This document shows positions 1 through 6,187 of a DNA stretch of 6,393 nt, piece after piece. The position numbers and the translations under genes are program-made. The stretch comes from CAYWHE01 sp964458125 (GTDB lineage Bacteria > Bacteroidota > Bacteroidia > AKYH767-A > OLB10): contig CAYWHE010000227.1 of assembly GCA_964458125.1 (NCBI GenBank), positions 1 through 6,393 on the forward strand, written 5' to 3'. The notes under the pieces are model-generated. The model did not search any database and was not told where the DNA came from. It saw only the letters and a list, made by a program, of their open reading frames with translations. Position 1 is the stretch's first letter; every line of letters starts with the position of its first letter.

Positions 1-585
1 TCTCACCAGTTTTGACATGGTAGCTGAAAACAACAGGTGCTGACGTTTCCTGGGGATGATTTCCAGAATGCGGTGAAGCTGACTGATAAACCCGATATCC
101 ATCAGCCTTTCGGCCTCATCCAGGACAAACACCTGGAGTTTCTTCAGAATCAGATAGCCATCCGAGTATAATTCCAGCAGCCGGCCAGGTGTGGCCACGA
201 GGATGTCAATGCCCTTCTGCAATTGTTCAATCTGCCCCTTCGCACCGGATCCGCCGAAAATAACCGCGGAACGCAACCCGGTGTATTTGGCGAATTCACT
301 GACTTCCCGTTCTACCTGAATGGCCAGTTCACGGGCAGGTAATAAGATAAGGCCGCGGGGATATTCACCCTGGGGATGACTTAATTTTTTTAACAGGGGC
401 AGCACATAGGCTGCAGTTTTCCCGGTACCTGTTTGGGCAATACCCATCACATCCTGGCCGGCAAGTATGGCCGGAATGGCTTTTTGCTGGATCCCTGTGG
501 GAGTCAGGTACCCCTTTTCTTCCACCACCTTCCATAACTGGGTGTTGAGTTTGAAGTCATAAAAGGAAGCATCCGGTTTTGTCAT
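1..585 (-). CDS. DEAD-box-type ATP-dependent RNA helicase, N-terminal domain (3' part outside window)
   Basis: Superfamily 2 RNA helicase, expected to remodel RNA or RNP in the cytoplasm using ATP. The frame opens at ATG 585 and stays open for 195 codons to the window edge, covering the first RecA-like domain. Motifs seen, in order: Q motif around TGIQQKAIP (residues 30-38), Walker A AQTGTGKT (50-57), motif Ia PARELAIQ (83-90), GG (111-112), motif Ib TPGR (132-135), motif II DEAE (156-159) and motif III SAT (187-189). The second RecA domain lies off the window. Three positions differ from the usual consensus: the Q-motif Pro is Gly31, the motif Ia Thr is Ala84, and the last Asp of DEAD is Glu159. 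Overall similarity is to the RhlE-like group common in Bacteroidota, so the family call is firm but the subfamily is not. A -7 promoter element sits 4 nt before the ATG, and the preceding gene is separated by a probable terminator, so it is likely transcribed on its own. Confidence 0.95.
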   Translation of the reverse strand, partial: MTKPDASFYDFKLNTQLWKVVEEKGYLTPTGIQQKAIPAILAGQDVMGIAQTGTGKTAAYVLPLLKKLSHPQGEYPRGLILLPARELAIQVEREVSEFAKYTGLRSAVIFGGSGAKGQIEQLQKGIDILVATPGRLLELYSDGYLILKKLQVFVLDEAERLMDIGFISQLHRILEIIPRKRQHLLFSATMSKLVR

Positions 586-589
586 GGGG

Positions 590-597
590 CAAAGATA
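590..597 (-). promoter_or_regulatory. Bacteroidota -7 promoter element of the helicase gene
   Basis: The minus strand reads TATCTTTG, an exact match to the Bacteroidota sigma-70 type -7 consensus TAnnTTTG. Only CCCC separates it from the ATG at 585. Transcription from such an element normally starts a few nucleotides downstream, which would put the transcript start at or beside the start codon and give a leaderless or nearly leaderless mRNA. No TTTG -33 box is visible at the usual 19-21 nt spacing. Confidence 0.5.
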
Positions 598-638
598 GAA
601 AGGGAATGCGATAACCGGCTGTCCGCATCCCGGTCAGT

Positions 639-683
639 AAAAGAATCCTGCTGATTCGTACTGGTGAACGGTATCAGCAGGAT
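639..683 (-). terminator. Probable intrinsic terminator of the TMTC-like gene
   Basis: An 11-bp perfect inverted repeat, ATCCTGCTGAT at 683-673 and ATCAGCAGGAT at 655-645 on the minus strand, encloses a 17-nt loop. On the minus strand it is followed directly by TCTTTTA. It lies about 32 bp past the stop codon of the upstream gene (715) and before the helicase promoter, where a minus-strand terminator is expected. The stem is only moderately GC-rich and the loop is long, so strength is uncertain. Confidence 0.65.
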
Positions 684-714
684 GGAATTTATATCCATAC
701 GGAAAGAGATTTTA

Positions 715-2547
715 TCACTGCCGCACCAGCTGGTTTCTTAACTCCGGTTTTAATTCATAGGCCCGGTTTAAATACATGTCGGAGCTGTCCTTTTTCCCCA
801 GGTTTCCGTAAGTCAGACCGAGATTAAAATAAAGATCGCCATCCCCCGGATTATAGCGCAGGCCCTCGATAAATTTTTCCTTTGCCTCTTCCAGATGCCC
901 CCCAACCGCATAACACAATCCCAGGTTGACAAAATACTCCGGGCGTGTCAGCTTTTTTTCATAAAGGAGTGTATTGAAAATCACCTTTGCCGTATCCAGC
1001 ATGTTCTTTCCTTTTCCATACGACAATCCGAGTCCGTACAAAGCCTGCACGTTCCCGGAATCAAGCGCAAGCACGCGCTTGTAACAGCGGATGGCCTCGT
1101 CATGGTTGTTGATGCGCTGATACGCCACCCCCAGGTTGTGGAAAGCATAGGAGAAACCGGGATTTATTTCGCAGGACCTGCTGATTTGTGCAATGGATTC
1201 CTGAATTATCAGGGGATTTCCGGTTTTATCATACTGCCCGATGAGTTCAATGCCGTAATAGAGCCTTGCCCTGGCGCTGTTCGGTACCTTATCCACATCC
1301 GCTTTGTACAGGGTATAATTATTTTCCCAGTCCTTATTGCGGTTAATGGTTTTGGCGGAAGCGACCAGGCCGGCAATGGTCAGCGGTACCAACCACAAAG
1401 GCTTCCAGGCTATTTTATCCTTTTTCCGGTTGCCGGCCTTTGCCAATTGCTGAATAACGCCGGCTGCAGCCAGGCAAAACCCCGTTGAGGACAGGTATAA
1501 AAAACGCTCGGCCATCGGTGTCCCGATATTGAAAACAAGGTTGGAAACAATGGAGATGGTAATGAAATAAAAATAAATTCCGAAAGCGATAACGGACTTC
1601 TCCCTGGTTTTCAGCGCTGCATAAACCAGCAATCCCGCATGAATCAGCAGGGAAAGCAACGCAGCCGGTGAGGTCCAGTTGACCAGGGGAATCTGGTTGT
1701 AGGAATAATCATACGATAATGGATGCGGAAAGACAAGCAACAGCAGGTACCGTCCGAGAATCATGACGATGGTGGCCGTCTTTTCCCAGAAAGAGGCATG
1801 CAGGTAAGGCGCATCCATGATGTCCGTGGTGACCCGGTCCCCCAGCATGCCGGCAAATCTTGCCCGGAGGATGAGATACACGATAGCCACCGCCAGCATG
1901 GGCAGCGTGCGGAACACTGTTTTTTTAAGGCCGATCCGCGTGAAAAACCAGCAGCATAAGGGAAGTATGGCCAGGAAGGTGATGGCATTTTCCTTGGACA
2001 GAAGAGCCAGGAAAAAAGCGATAACGCTGCCTGCATAGGCCATTTTTTCCTGCCGGAGAAACAAGAGCAGGCTGAGCAGGAGAAAAAATAACACGAGGAT
2101 TTCATCCCTGCTTTTTATATTGGCAACCACCTCCGTATGGATGGGATGAACCATAAAAAGAAAAGCGGTGAGAAACGGAATGAACAGGTTCTGCTCCGGC
2201 AAAAGTCTGGCGAGTACGATAAACAACAGGAGACCCGTAAGTGCAAACAGCAGGACGTTGAAGAAATGGTTGACGGCAGGGTTAATGCCCCATATCTGGT
2301 ATTCCACGGCGAACATGACGATGGACAGGGGCCTGTAGCGTCCGCCGGACAGGTTCAGGGCTTCCCCATAGGCGCCTACAAAGGCATCGTGGGTCAGAAT
2401 ATCGCCGATCCCCTTCATACCTTGCTGGGTATACTTATTGCCGGTGATGACGATAACATCATCGAGGGCGAAACGGTTATTCAGGGTGTTGCCATAAAGA
2501 ATAAATCCAAGAATAAAAAGCAGGAGTCCGGGAAATAGTTTCTTCAT
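715..2547 (-). CDS. TMTC-like (DUF1736) membrane glycosyltransferase homologue with C-terminal TPR repeats
   Basis: Polytopic membrane protein of 610 aa resembling eukaryotic TMTC proteins (GT-C fold O-mannosyltransferases with TPRs). Residues 1-400 hold about 11-12 hydrophobic segments. The first (about 5-22) is followed by an Asp-Asp pair (29-30) in FALDD, the place where GT-C enzymes carry catalytic or metal-binding acidic residues on the outer face. Further TMTC-like signatures are RYRPL (70-74), HPIHTE (134-139) then SRDE (146-149), SKEN (184-187), FPHPLSYDYS in the DUF1736-like region (273-282) and AERFLY (346-351). Residues about 423-603 form four to five TPRs; the clearest are 465-497, 536-568 and 570-603. 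By analogy the TPRs would face the periplasm. Substrate and sugar donor cannot be read from sequence; protein O-glycosylation is an inference. It has its own -7 element upstream and a terminator downstream, so it may be a single transcription unit. Start ATG 2547 is the first Met and directly precedes the first membrane segment. Many databases would call it only a TPR protein. Confidence 0.85.
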   Translation of the reverse strand: MKKLFPGLLLFILGFILYGNTLNNRFALDDVIVITGNKYTQQGMKGIGDILTHDAFVGAYGEALNLSGGRYRPLSIVMFAVEYQIWGINPAVNHFFNVLLFALTGLLLFIVLARLLPEQNLFIPFLTAFLFMVHPIHTEVVANIKSRDEILVLFFLLLSLLLFLRQEKMAYAGSVIAFFLALLSKENAITFLAILPLCCWFFTRIGLKKTVFRTLPMLAVAIVYLILRARFAGMLGDRVTTDIMDAPYLHASFWEKTATIVMILGRYLLLLVFPHPLSYDYSYNQIPLVNWTSPAALLSLLIHAGLLVYAALKTREKSVIAFGIYFYFITISIVSNLVFNIGTPMAERFLYLSSTGFCLAAAGVIQQLAKAGNRKKDKIAWKPLWLVPLTIAGLVASAKTINRNKDWENNYTLYKADVDKVPNSARARLYYGIELIGQYDKTGNPLIIQESIAQISRSCEINPGFSYAFHNLGVAYQRINNHDEAIRCYKRVLALDSGNVQALYGLGLSYGKGKNMLDTAKVIFNTLLYEKKLTRPEYFVNLGLCYAVGGHLEEAKEKFIEGLRYNPGDGDLYFNLGLTYGNLGKKDSSDMYLNRAYELKPELRNQLVRQ

Positions 2548-2578
2548 GGCAGTTCCGAATTTCAGGTCAGAAATGAAT

Positions 2579-2586
2579 CAAACCTA
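2579..2586 (-). promoter_or_regulatory. Bacteroidota -7 promoter element of the TMTC-like gene
   Basis: The minus strand reads TAGGTTTG, an exact TAnnTTTG match, 31 nt before the ATG at 2547 and inside the 95-bp gap after the second PorG-like gene. No TTTG -33 box at standard spacing is visible (TTTC occurs at 2614-2611, 24 nt upstream). It suggests the gene can be transcribed independently of the PorG-like pair. Confidence 0.45.
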
Positions 2587-2642
2587 CGACATTTTAGGAA
2601 AATACGCTTTGAAATGAAATATTCAATTGCACTCCAGGGGTC

Positions 2643-3482
2643 TTAATGCAACTTCACCTTGAAGGGCTGGCAGAAGTCATGGTATTTTTTGGAAAGTGTG
2701 AAATTCAAGGTCAGGTTGGTAAACATATACCAGTCCTTATCCGATGCATTCCCGCGTTGCCTGTCCTGGTTCAGGTTGTTCGACTGGTTCACGGAGCGGT
2801 CCGATAAAAGTGCCGCCGTTTCACCGTGAACGGCCCTGAGTACATCCTTATCCGCGTAAGTGGTGCTGACATCATCGAGGTAATCCGTATAGGTACGGCG
2901 TGGTCCGCATTCCAGCGTCAGGCCAAAACGGTTCGATAATTTAAACTTAAAACCGCCTCCAAGCGGAATGGCAACATTCAGGCGCTTATACGGTTTGCGT
3001 TTGGGGTAGGCAGCCGTACCCTGCCCTTCCGTTCCAAGGGGCTGCAGGTTCACGGCCTGTCCGTCGATATCGGTTCGGGGATTAAAATGAAACATCGACA
3101 GCCCGATAAAAATATAGGGGGTGGCAAACGTGGCCGGATTAGCTGTCTGGAAAGGGAAAAAGTTGAATTCAAACTGGTAGGTCAGTTCAAATACATGACT
3201 CCTGAAATTTAGATTTCGCTGCTTCTGAAATTTATCGTTCGATTTGGAGTCGTCGGCCGAAATGCTGCCGGCATTCAATTGCAATTTGTAGGCCCAGTGG
3301 TTATTGATGCATCTCCTGTAAAGAAACCCCGCGGCCGGACGGAACATCTTCGGTTGAAAAAGACTTTTGTTCAAATCCCCTTTATAACTTGAAATTCCCA
3401 GAGACAGACCGATTTCCCCGCTTTGGGCAGAAAGCCATACCGGGAATACCAGCAGGAATAAAAAAATCTTTAAAACCTTCAT
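2643..3482 (-). CDS. DUF6089/PorG-like outer membrane protein, second tandem copy
   Basis: Predicted exported protein of 279 aa. The DUF6089 family includes the T9SS component PorG, an outer-membrane protein that associates with the PorK/PorN ring in the periplasm. The start is placed at ATG 3482 rather than ATG 3497, because from there the product begins with a clean signal peptide (MKVLKIFLFLLVFPVWLSA, cleavage before Gln20); the longer form adds five residues MAMRR. The mature part is rich in alternating hydrophobic strands, with family-like blocks FHFNPR (131-136), LQPLGTEGQG (146-155), YTDYLDDVSTTY (198-209) and, near the end, QRGN then DWYMF (250-254). The same blocks occur in the neighbouring gene upstream, which ends 56 bp before, so the two are tandem paralogues and probably co-transcribed. 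No promoter is evident in the gap. The C-terminal DWYMF and following strand resemble PorG proteins as I recall them. Being the working PorG is inference. Confidence 0.8.
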   Translation of the reverse strand: MKVLKIFLFLLVFPVWLSAQSGEIGLSLGISSYKGDLNKSLFQPKMFRPAAGFLYRRCINNHWAYKLQLNAGSISADDSKSNDKFQKQRNLNFRSHVFELTYQFEFNFFPFQTANPATFATPYIFIGLSMFHFNPRTDIDGQAVNLQPLGTEGQGTAAYPKRKPYKRLNVAIPLGGGFKFKLSNRFGLTLECGPRRTYTDYLDDVSTTYADKDVLRAVHGETAALLSDRSVNQSNNLNQDRQRGNASDKDWYMFTNLTLNFTLSKKYHDFCQPFKVKLH

Positions 3483-3538
3483 CCGCCTCATAGCCATTCA
3501 ACCCGGTTAAACGGGCAGCCGGCCTCCTTTCGTATCTA

Positions 3539-4441
3539 TCAGAATAAGGGATAACTGACCCTTCCCGTGCGAAGCTTATAGCTGATGTTAAAAACAGCAA
3601 ACATATACGTATCCTTATAACGGGGGTCCCCGCGTTGCTGCCCGGGAGCGGTAACATTCGGATAGGAACGGTCGGAACGGTCGGCCAGCTGGGCTGCAAT
3701 CAGGCCTCTTTCCTCCCGGATTAATTCATTGTCATAATAGGTCCTGCTGACATCATCAATATAGTCGGTAAATGTTTTTCGGATACCATACTCAAGTCCG
3801 ATGCCCAGCCTCCTGTTAAAGGAGTACTTAAAGCCCAGTCCAAGCGGAATGCAGAACTGGGTCAGATGATATTTCTTCCGGGTGGGAACCAATCCCTGAC
3901 CTTCGGTTCCCAAAGGTTGCAGCTTGACTACCTTGCCGTTGATTTCGGCTTTCGGGTTAAACCGGAATACCCCCGCACCTAAAAAGCCGTAAACGCCCAC
4001 TTCAAACCCCCTGCGGCCCCGCACACCCCTTAACCTGTACCGGTGTCCCATCTGTTCCTTTAAAATGTATCCTTCCAGGGTGGCATTCAACTCCCAGATA
4101 TTGGACTTAAAGCTAAGGTTCCGGTAACTGCGGTAAAATTCTGTGGTTAAAGCATCATCACCGGCAATCTTTCCAAAAGTGAGGTGGGTATTAATGGCAA
4201 AATTCTGAGTGAGTTTATACCTCAGGCCGCCACTGATGGCATAACGGGTCTGGGTAAACTCCAGATCTTTAAAGTAGTGTGTGCCAATCTGGTTGGCGCC
4301 TCCCAATTCACCCAGGAAATTGGTCGGGCCGGCGCCCAGGTGAAGTTCCATCCGGTATGCCTTCCACCTGTTCTTAATCAACTGGGCATTCACCAGGGCA
4401 GGAAGCAGCAGCAGCAGTAAGATTGAGATGTTTTTTTTCAT
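3539..4441 (-). CDS. DUF6089/PorG-like outer membrane protein, first tandem copy (next to nadK)
   Basis: Predicted exported protein of 300 aa, paralogue of the next gene. The start is ATG 4441: the frame also opens upstream at a TTG (4465), but that codon overlaps a perfect promoter element and adds an untypical leader, whereas ATG 4441 begins directly with the signal peptide MKKNISILLLLLLPALVNA, cleaved before Gln20. Family blocks are RNLSFKSNIWEL (107-118), FRFNPKAEING (159-169), LQPLGTEGQG (174-183), IPLGLGFKY (198-206), RKTFTDYIDDVS (221-232), QRGD (269-272) and DTYMF (277-281). The end aligns with the paralogue over KD-x-YMF, then diverges. An unusual arginine-rich stretch (RYRLRGVRGRR, 134-144) precedes the predicted strand at 146-158. 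It follows nadK by 82 bp, an arrangement I recall from other Bacteroidota. Family assignment is fairly secure; a T9SS role for this copy is inferred. Confidence 0.82.
   Translation of the reverse strand: MKKNISILLLLLLPALVNAQLIKNRWKAYRMELHLGAGPTNFLGELGGANQIGTHYFKDLEFTQTRYAISGGLRYKLTQNFAINTHLTFGKIAGDDALTTEFYRSYRNLSFKSNIWELNATLEGYILKEQMGHRYRLRGVRGRRGFEVGVYGFLGAGVFRFNPKAEINGKVVKLQPLGTEGQGLVPTRKKYHLTQFCIPLGLGFKYSFNRRLGIGLEYGIRKTFTDYIDDVSRTYYDNELIREERGLIAAQLADRSDRSYPNVTAPGQQRGDPRYKDTYMFAVFNISYKLRTGRVSYPLF
3665..3684. repeat. Short tandem duplication within the first PorG-like gene
   Basis: The nine bases ggaacggtc occur twice back to back (3665-3673 and 3674-3682) and the next two bases continue the pattern. 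In the coding frame this gives Asp-Arg-Ser-Asp-Arg-Ser (residues 254-259), whereas the paralogue has a single DRS (228-230). It looks like an in-frame slippage duplication. Confidence 0.6.
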
Positions 4442-4462
4442 AGGACCAGTTCTGTGATGAGA

Positions 4463-4489
4463 CAAAAATAATGATATTTAATTTAACAA
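4463..4489 (-). promoter_or_regulatory. Promoter of the first PorG-like gene
   Basis: The minus strand carries TATTTTTG at 4470-4463, an exact TAnnTTTG match, ending 21 nt before ATG 4441. A TTG (4489-4487) lies 16 nt upstream and may be a short-spaced -33 box; the usual spacing is nearer 19 nt, so this part is weak. Its overlap with the alternative TTG codon at 4465 is one reason to prefer the ATG start. Confidence 0.5.
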
Positions 4490-4523
4490 TCCACTATACT
4501 TCATTTAGTTTTCTTACGCTCTT

Positions 4524-5405
4524 CTACTTCCTGGCATCCAGCCCCCACATCAGCTTATTACGTAAGGTATTTAAAAAGTTTTCATCGTTCAGGCGGATCA
4601 GGTTCATGCCGAAATCTTCCTTGCGCACAGCCAGCTGAATGGAGGCATCGATGGTCACCGAACGGGAATCCAGCGAAGCCAGGAAATAATTGCTTCTCCC
4701 CTCCACTTCGAGAGAAATCACATTTTTATCGGAAACCACAATGGGCCGCACGTTCAGATTATGAGGCGCTATCGGGGTAATAACGAAGTTTTCCGATTGG
4801 GGAACGATGATGGGTCCCCCGCAACTTAAGGAGTAACCTGTTGAACCCGAAGGTGTTGCAATAATCAACCCATCGGCCCAGTAAGAATTCAGGTATTCCC
4901 CGTTTAGGTAGGTATGGATGATAATCATGGAGGAACTGTCCTTTTTATGGATGGTTAACTCATTCAGGGCATAATTGACTTCGCCGAACAGGGAACGGCT
5001 GGTTTCCAGCCTGAGCAGGGCCCTTTTATCAAGGGTAAACTGTCCCTTATGGAGCAATTGCAGGGCGTTACTGATTTCGTTGATGGAAACGCTGGACAGG
5101 AAACCCAGCCTGCCGGTATTGATACCCATGACCGGAATCTCCGATTCCTGCACCAGGGTTATGGTATCCAGGATGGTTCCATCTCCTCCAACGCTGAACA
5201 GGAAATCAACTTTTCCCTTGATTTCATGGCTGGAGGTGAAGGTTTTATCGTAATGCAGGGACCTTACCGTCTTTTGTTTGATGAAATTGAAAAAGGGCTC
5301 ATAAATGATGCAATCGGCCCTCAGTTGGTGGAGCTCATCCAGGAGTCCGTTGATAAAGGGGATGAGATTCTGGTTTATCAGACGACCGTAAATCGCAACT
5401 TTCAT
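4524..5405 (-). CDS. nadK: NAD kinase
   Basis: Cytoplasmic enzyme that phosphorylates NAD at the 2'-OH of the adenosine ribose to make NADP. The 293-aa product has the normal bacterial length. Diagnostic motifs are GGDGT (73-77, with catalytic Asp75), GINTGRLGFL (94-103), the Asn-Glu pair (148-149), ADGLIIATPSGSTGYSLS (177-194) followed by CGGP, and an Asp in SLDSR (246) near the expected C-terminal substrate-contacting region. Thr of the usual TPTGST is Ser186 here, a conservative change. The start ATG 5405 fits the family N-terminus (MKVAIYGR, first Rossmann strand). It has a good promoter 17 nt upstream. It lies between yciO (87-bp gap) and the first PorG-like gene (82-bp gap); the link to the PorG-like gene is positional and not an obvious metabolic partnership. 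Confidence 0.98.
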   Translation of the reverse strand: MKVAIYGRLINQNLIPFINGLLDELHQLRADCIIYEPFFNFIKQKTVRSLHYDKTFTSSHEIKGKVDFLFSVGGDGTILDTITLVQESEIPVMGINTGRLGFLSSVSINEISNALQLLHKGQFTLDKRALLRLETSRSLFGEVNYALNELTIHKKDSSSMIIIHTYLNGEYLNSYWADGLIIATPSGSTGYSLSCGGPIIVPQSENFVITPIAPHNLNVRPIVVSDKNVISLEVEGRSNYFLASLDSRSVTIDASIQLAVRKEDFGMNLIRLNDENFLNTLRNKLMWGLDARK

Positions 5406-5422
5406 TAAAAATATCTTACCGG

Positions 5423-5453
5423 CAAAGAAAGGTAAATTAATTAAACTTCCAAA
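5423..5453 (-). promoter_or_regulatory. Promoter of nadK
   Basis: On the minus strand, TTTG (5453-5450) is followed after 19 nt by TTTCTTTG (5430-5423), one mismatch from TAnnTTTG, and 17 nt later by the nadK ATG. The -33 box and spacing match the Bacteroidota consensus. The -7 box lies within the loop of a short inverted repeat, TTACC (5435-5431) and GGTAA (5420-5416), which could be an operator half-site pair or chance. Confidence 0.55.
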
Positions 5454-5492
5454 AGCAGATGCCTGCAGGGGGAGACATTCAATACGGGCCGT

Positions 5493-6116
5493 TTATCCCT
5501 GCAATACCGTCAGCTCACCGGCCCCTTCCCTGATCACGAGCGGTTCATCGCCGGTACAGTCGATGATGGTGCTGGGCAGGATACGGCCGGGTCCGCCATC
5601 CACTACCATATCCACCAGTTTTTGATACTTTTCGTATATGAACGCCGGATCCGTGGGATACTCCAGGAAACCGTCCGGTTCGTGCAGGGAGGTGGACAAC
5701 ATGGGATTGCCAAGTTCATGGACGATGGCTAGCGTAATGGCAAAATCCGGCACCCGTATTCCGATCGTTTTTTTCCTGCTCCGGTACAGGGAAGGTACCA
5801 GGCTGCCCGCATTTAAAATAAACGTATAAGCCCCCGGGAGGGAACGGTTTAACAACTTGTAGGTCTTCCGGTCGAAAGGCCTGGTAAAATCGCTGATGTT
5901 ACTCAGGCTGTGGCATATGAATGAAAAGTTTGATTTCGTCAGTTCCACACCCTTGATCCGGCAAATCCGGTCCACGGCCTTATGCTGGTATATGCTGCAA
6001 CCCAGCGCATAAATCGTATCGGTGGGAAAAATAACCACGCCTCCGGCCTGAAGGCATTCCACGACCATTTTTATTTTTCTTGGCTCCGGGTTTACCGGAT
6101 GTATCTGTACCAACAT
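5493..6116 (-). CDS. yciO: YciO-type YrdC/Sua5-domain protein (possible L-threonylcarbamoyladenylate synthase)
   Basis: Protein of 207 aa consisting of one YrdC/Sua5 domain. The family binds ATP, threonine and carbonate or RNA; TsaC/Sua5 members make threonylcarbamoyl-AMP for tRNA t6A37. This one matches the YciO branch rather than TsaC: the start IHPVNPEPRKI (5-15), GGVVIFPTDTIYALGC (25-40), ICRIKG (51-56), GAYTFIL (95-101), KKTIGIRVP (115-123), PMLSTSL (138-144), GGPGRILPSTIIDCT (174-188) and VIREGAGEL (194-202) follow E. coli YciO closely in order and length (206 aa there, from memory). Databases usually label such proteins threonylcarbamoyl-AMP synthase, but E. coli has YciO besides TsaC, so its in vivo role is less certain. 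ATG 6116 gives the family N-terminus. A weak TACCTTG (6133-6127) lies 10 nt upstream as a possible -7 variant. There is no clear terminator on either side. Confidence 0.93.
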   Translation of the reverse strand: MLVQIHPVNPEPRKIKMVVECLQAGGVVIFPTDTIYALGCSIYQHKAVDRICRIKGVELTKSNFSFICHSLSNISDFTRPFDRKTYKLLNRSLPGAYTFILNAGSLVPSLYRSRKKTIGIRVPDFAITLAIVHELGNPMLSTSLHEPDGFLEYPTDPAFIYEKYQKLVDMVVDGGPGRILPSTIIDCTGDEPLVIREGAGELTVLQG

Positions 6117-6187
6117 AACAGATGCACAAGGTAAGAAGGATTTTAGTCGTCAGGACTCCCTTTCGGAAAACAACATAAAAGCCGTTT

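Noticed and set aside
895..1488. Plus-strand open frame of 197 codons opposite the TMTC-like gene
   Set aside because: It lies wholly antisense to a well-supported gene with membrane and TPR signatures, and its translation shows no recognisable domain.
3502..3515. CCCG/CGGG inverted repeat between the PorG-like genes as a terminator
   Set aside because: The stem is only 4 bp and no T-rich run follows on the minus strand.
3598..3605. TATGTTTG, a TAnnTTTG match upstream of the second PorG-like gene
   Set aside because: It lies within the coding sequence for the conserved Tyr-Met-Phe of the first copy, 116 nt from the next start, so the match is explained by coding constraint.
3382..3699. Minus-strand frame of 105 codons bridging the two PorG-like genes
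   Set aside because: It overlaps both genes in another frame, its translation lacks family features, and both PorG-like frames are intact with signal peptides.
4406..4438. CAG repeats and a T8 run at the start of the first PorG-like gene as phase-variable tracts
   Set aside because: The triplet repeat encodes signal-peptide leucines and would not shift frame; the run of eight reflects Lys-Lys-Asn codons and is short for phase variation.
4442..4465. N-terminal extension of the first PorG-like gene from TTG 4465
   Set aside because: It adds eight residues before a perfect signal peptide, and the TTG lies inside a promoter -7 box.
5462..5469. CCTGCAGG palindrome downstream of yciO
   Set aside because: An isolated 8-bp palindrome with no T tail or matching copy nearby; probably chance.
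6144..6157. AGTC/GACT hairpin after the T9SS-domain gene as a terminator
   Set aside because: The stem is only 4 bp, AT/GC mixed and followed by AAAA rather than a T run on the minus strand.
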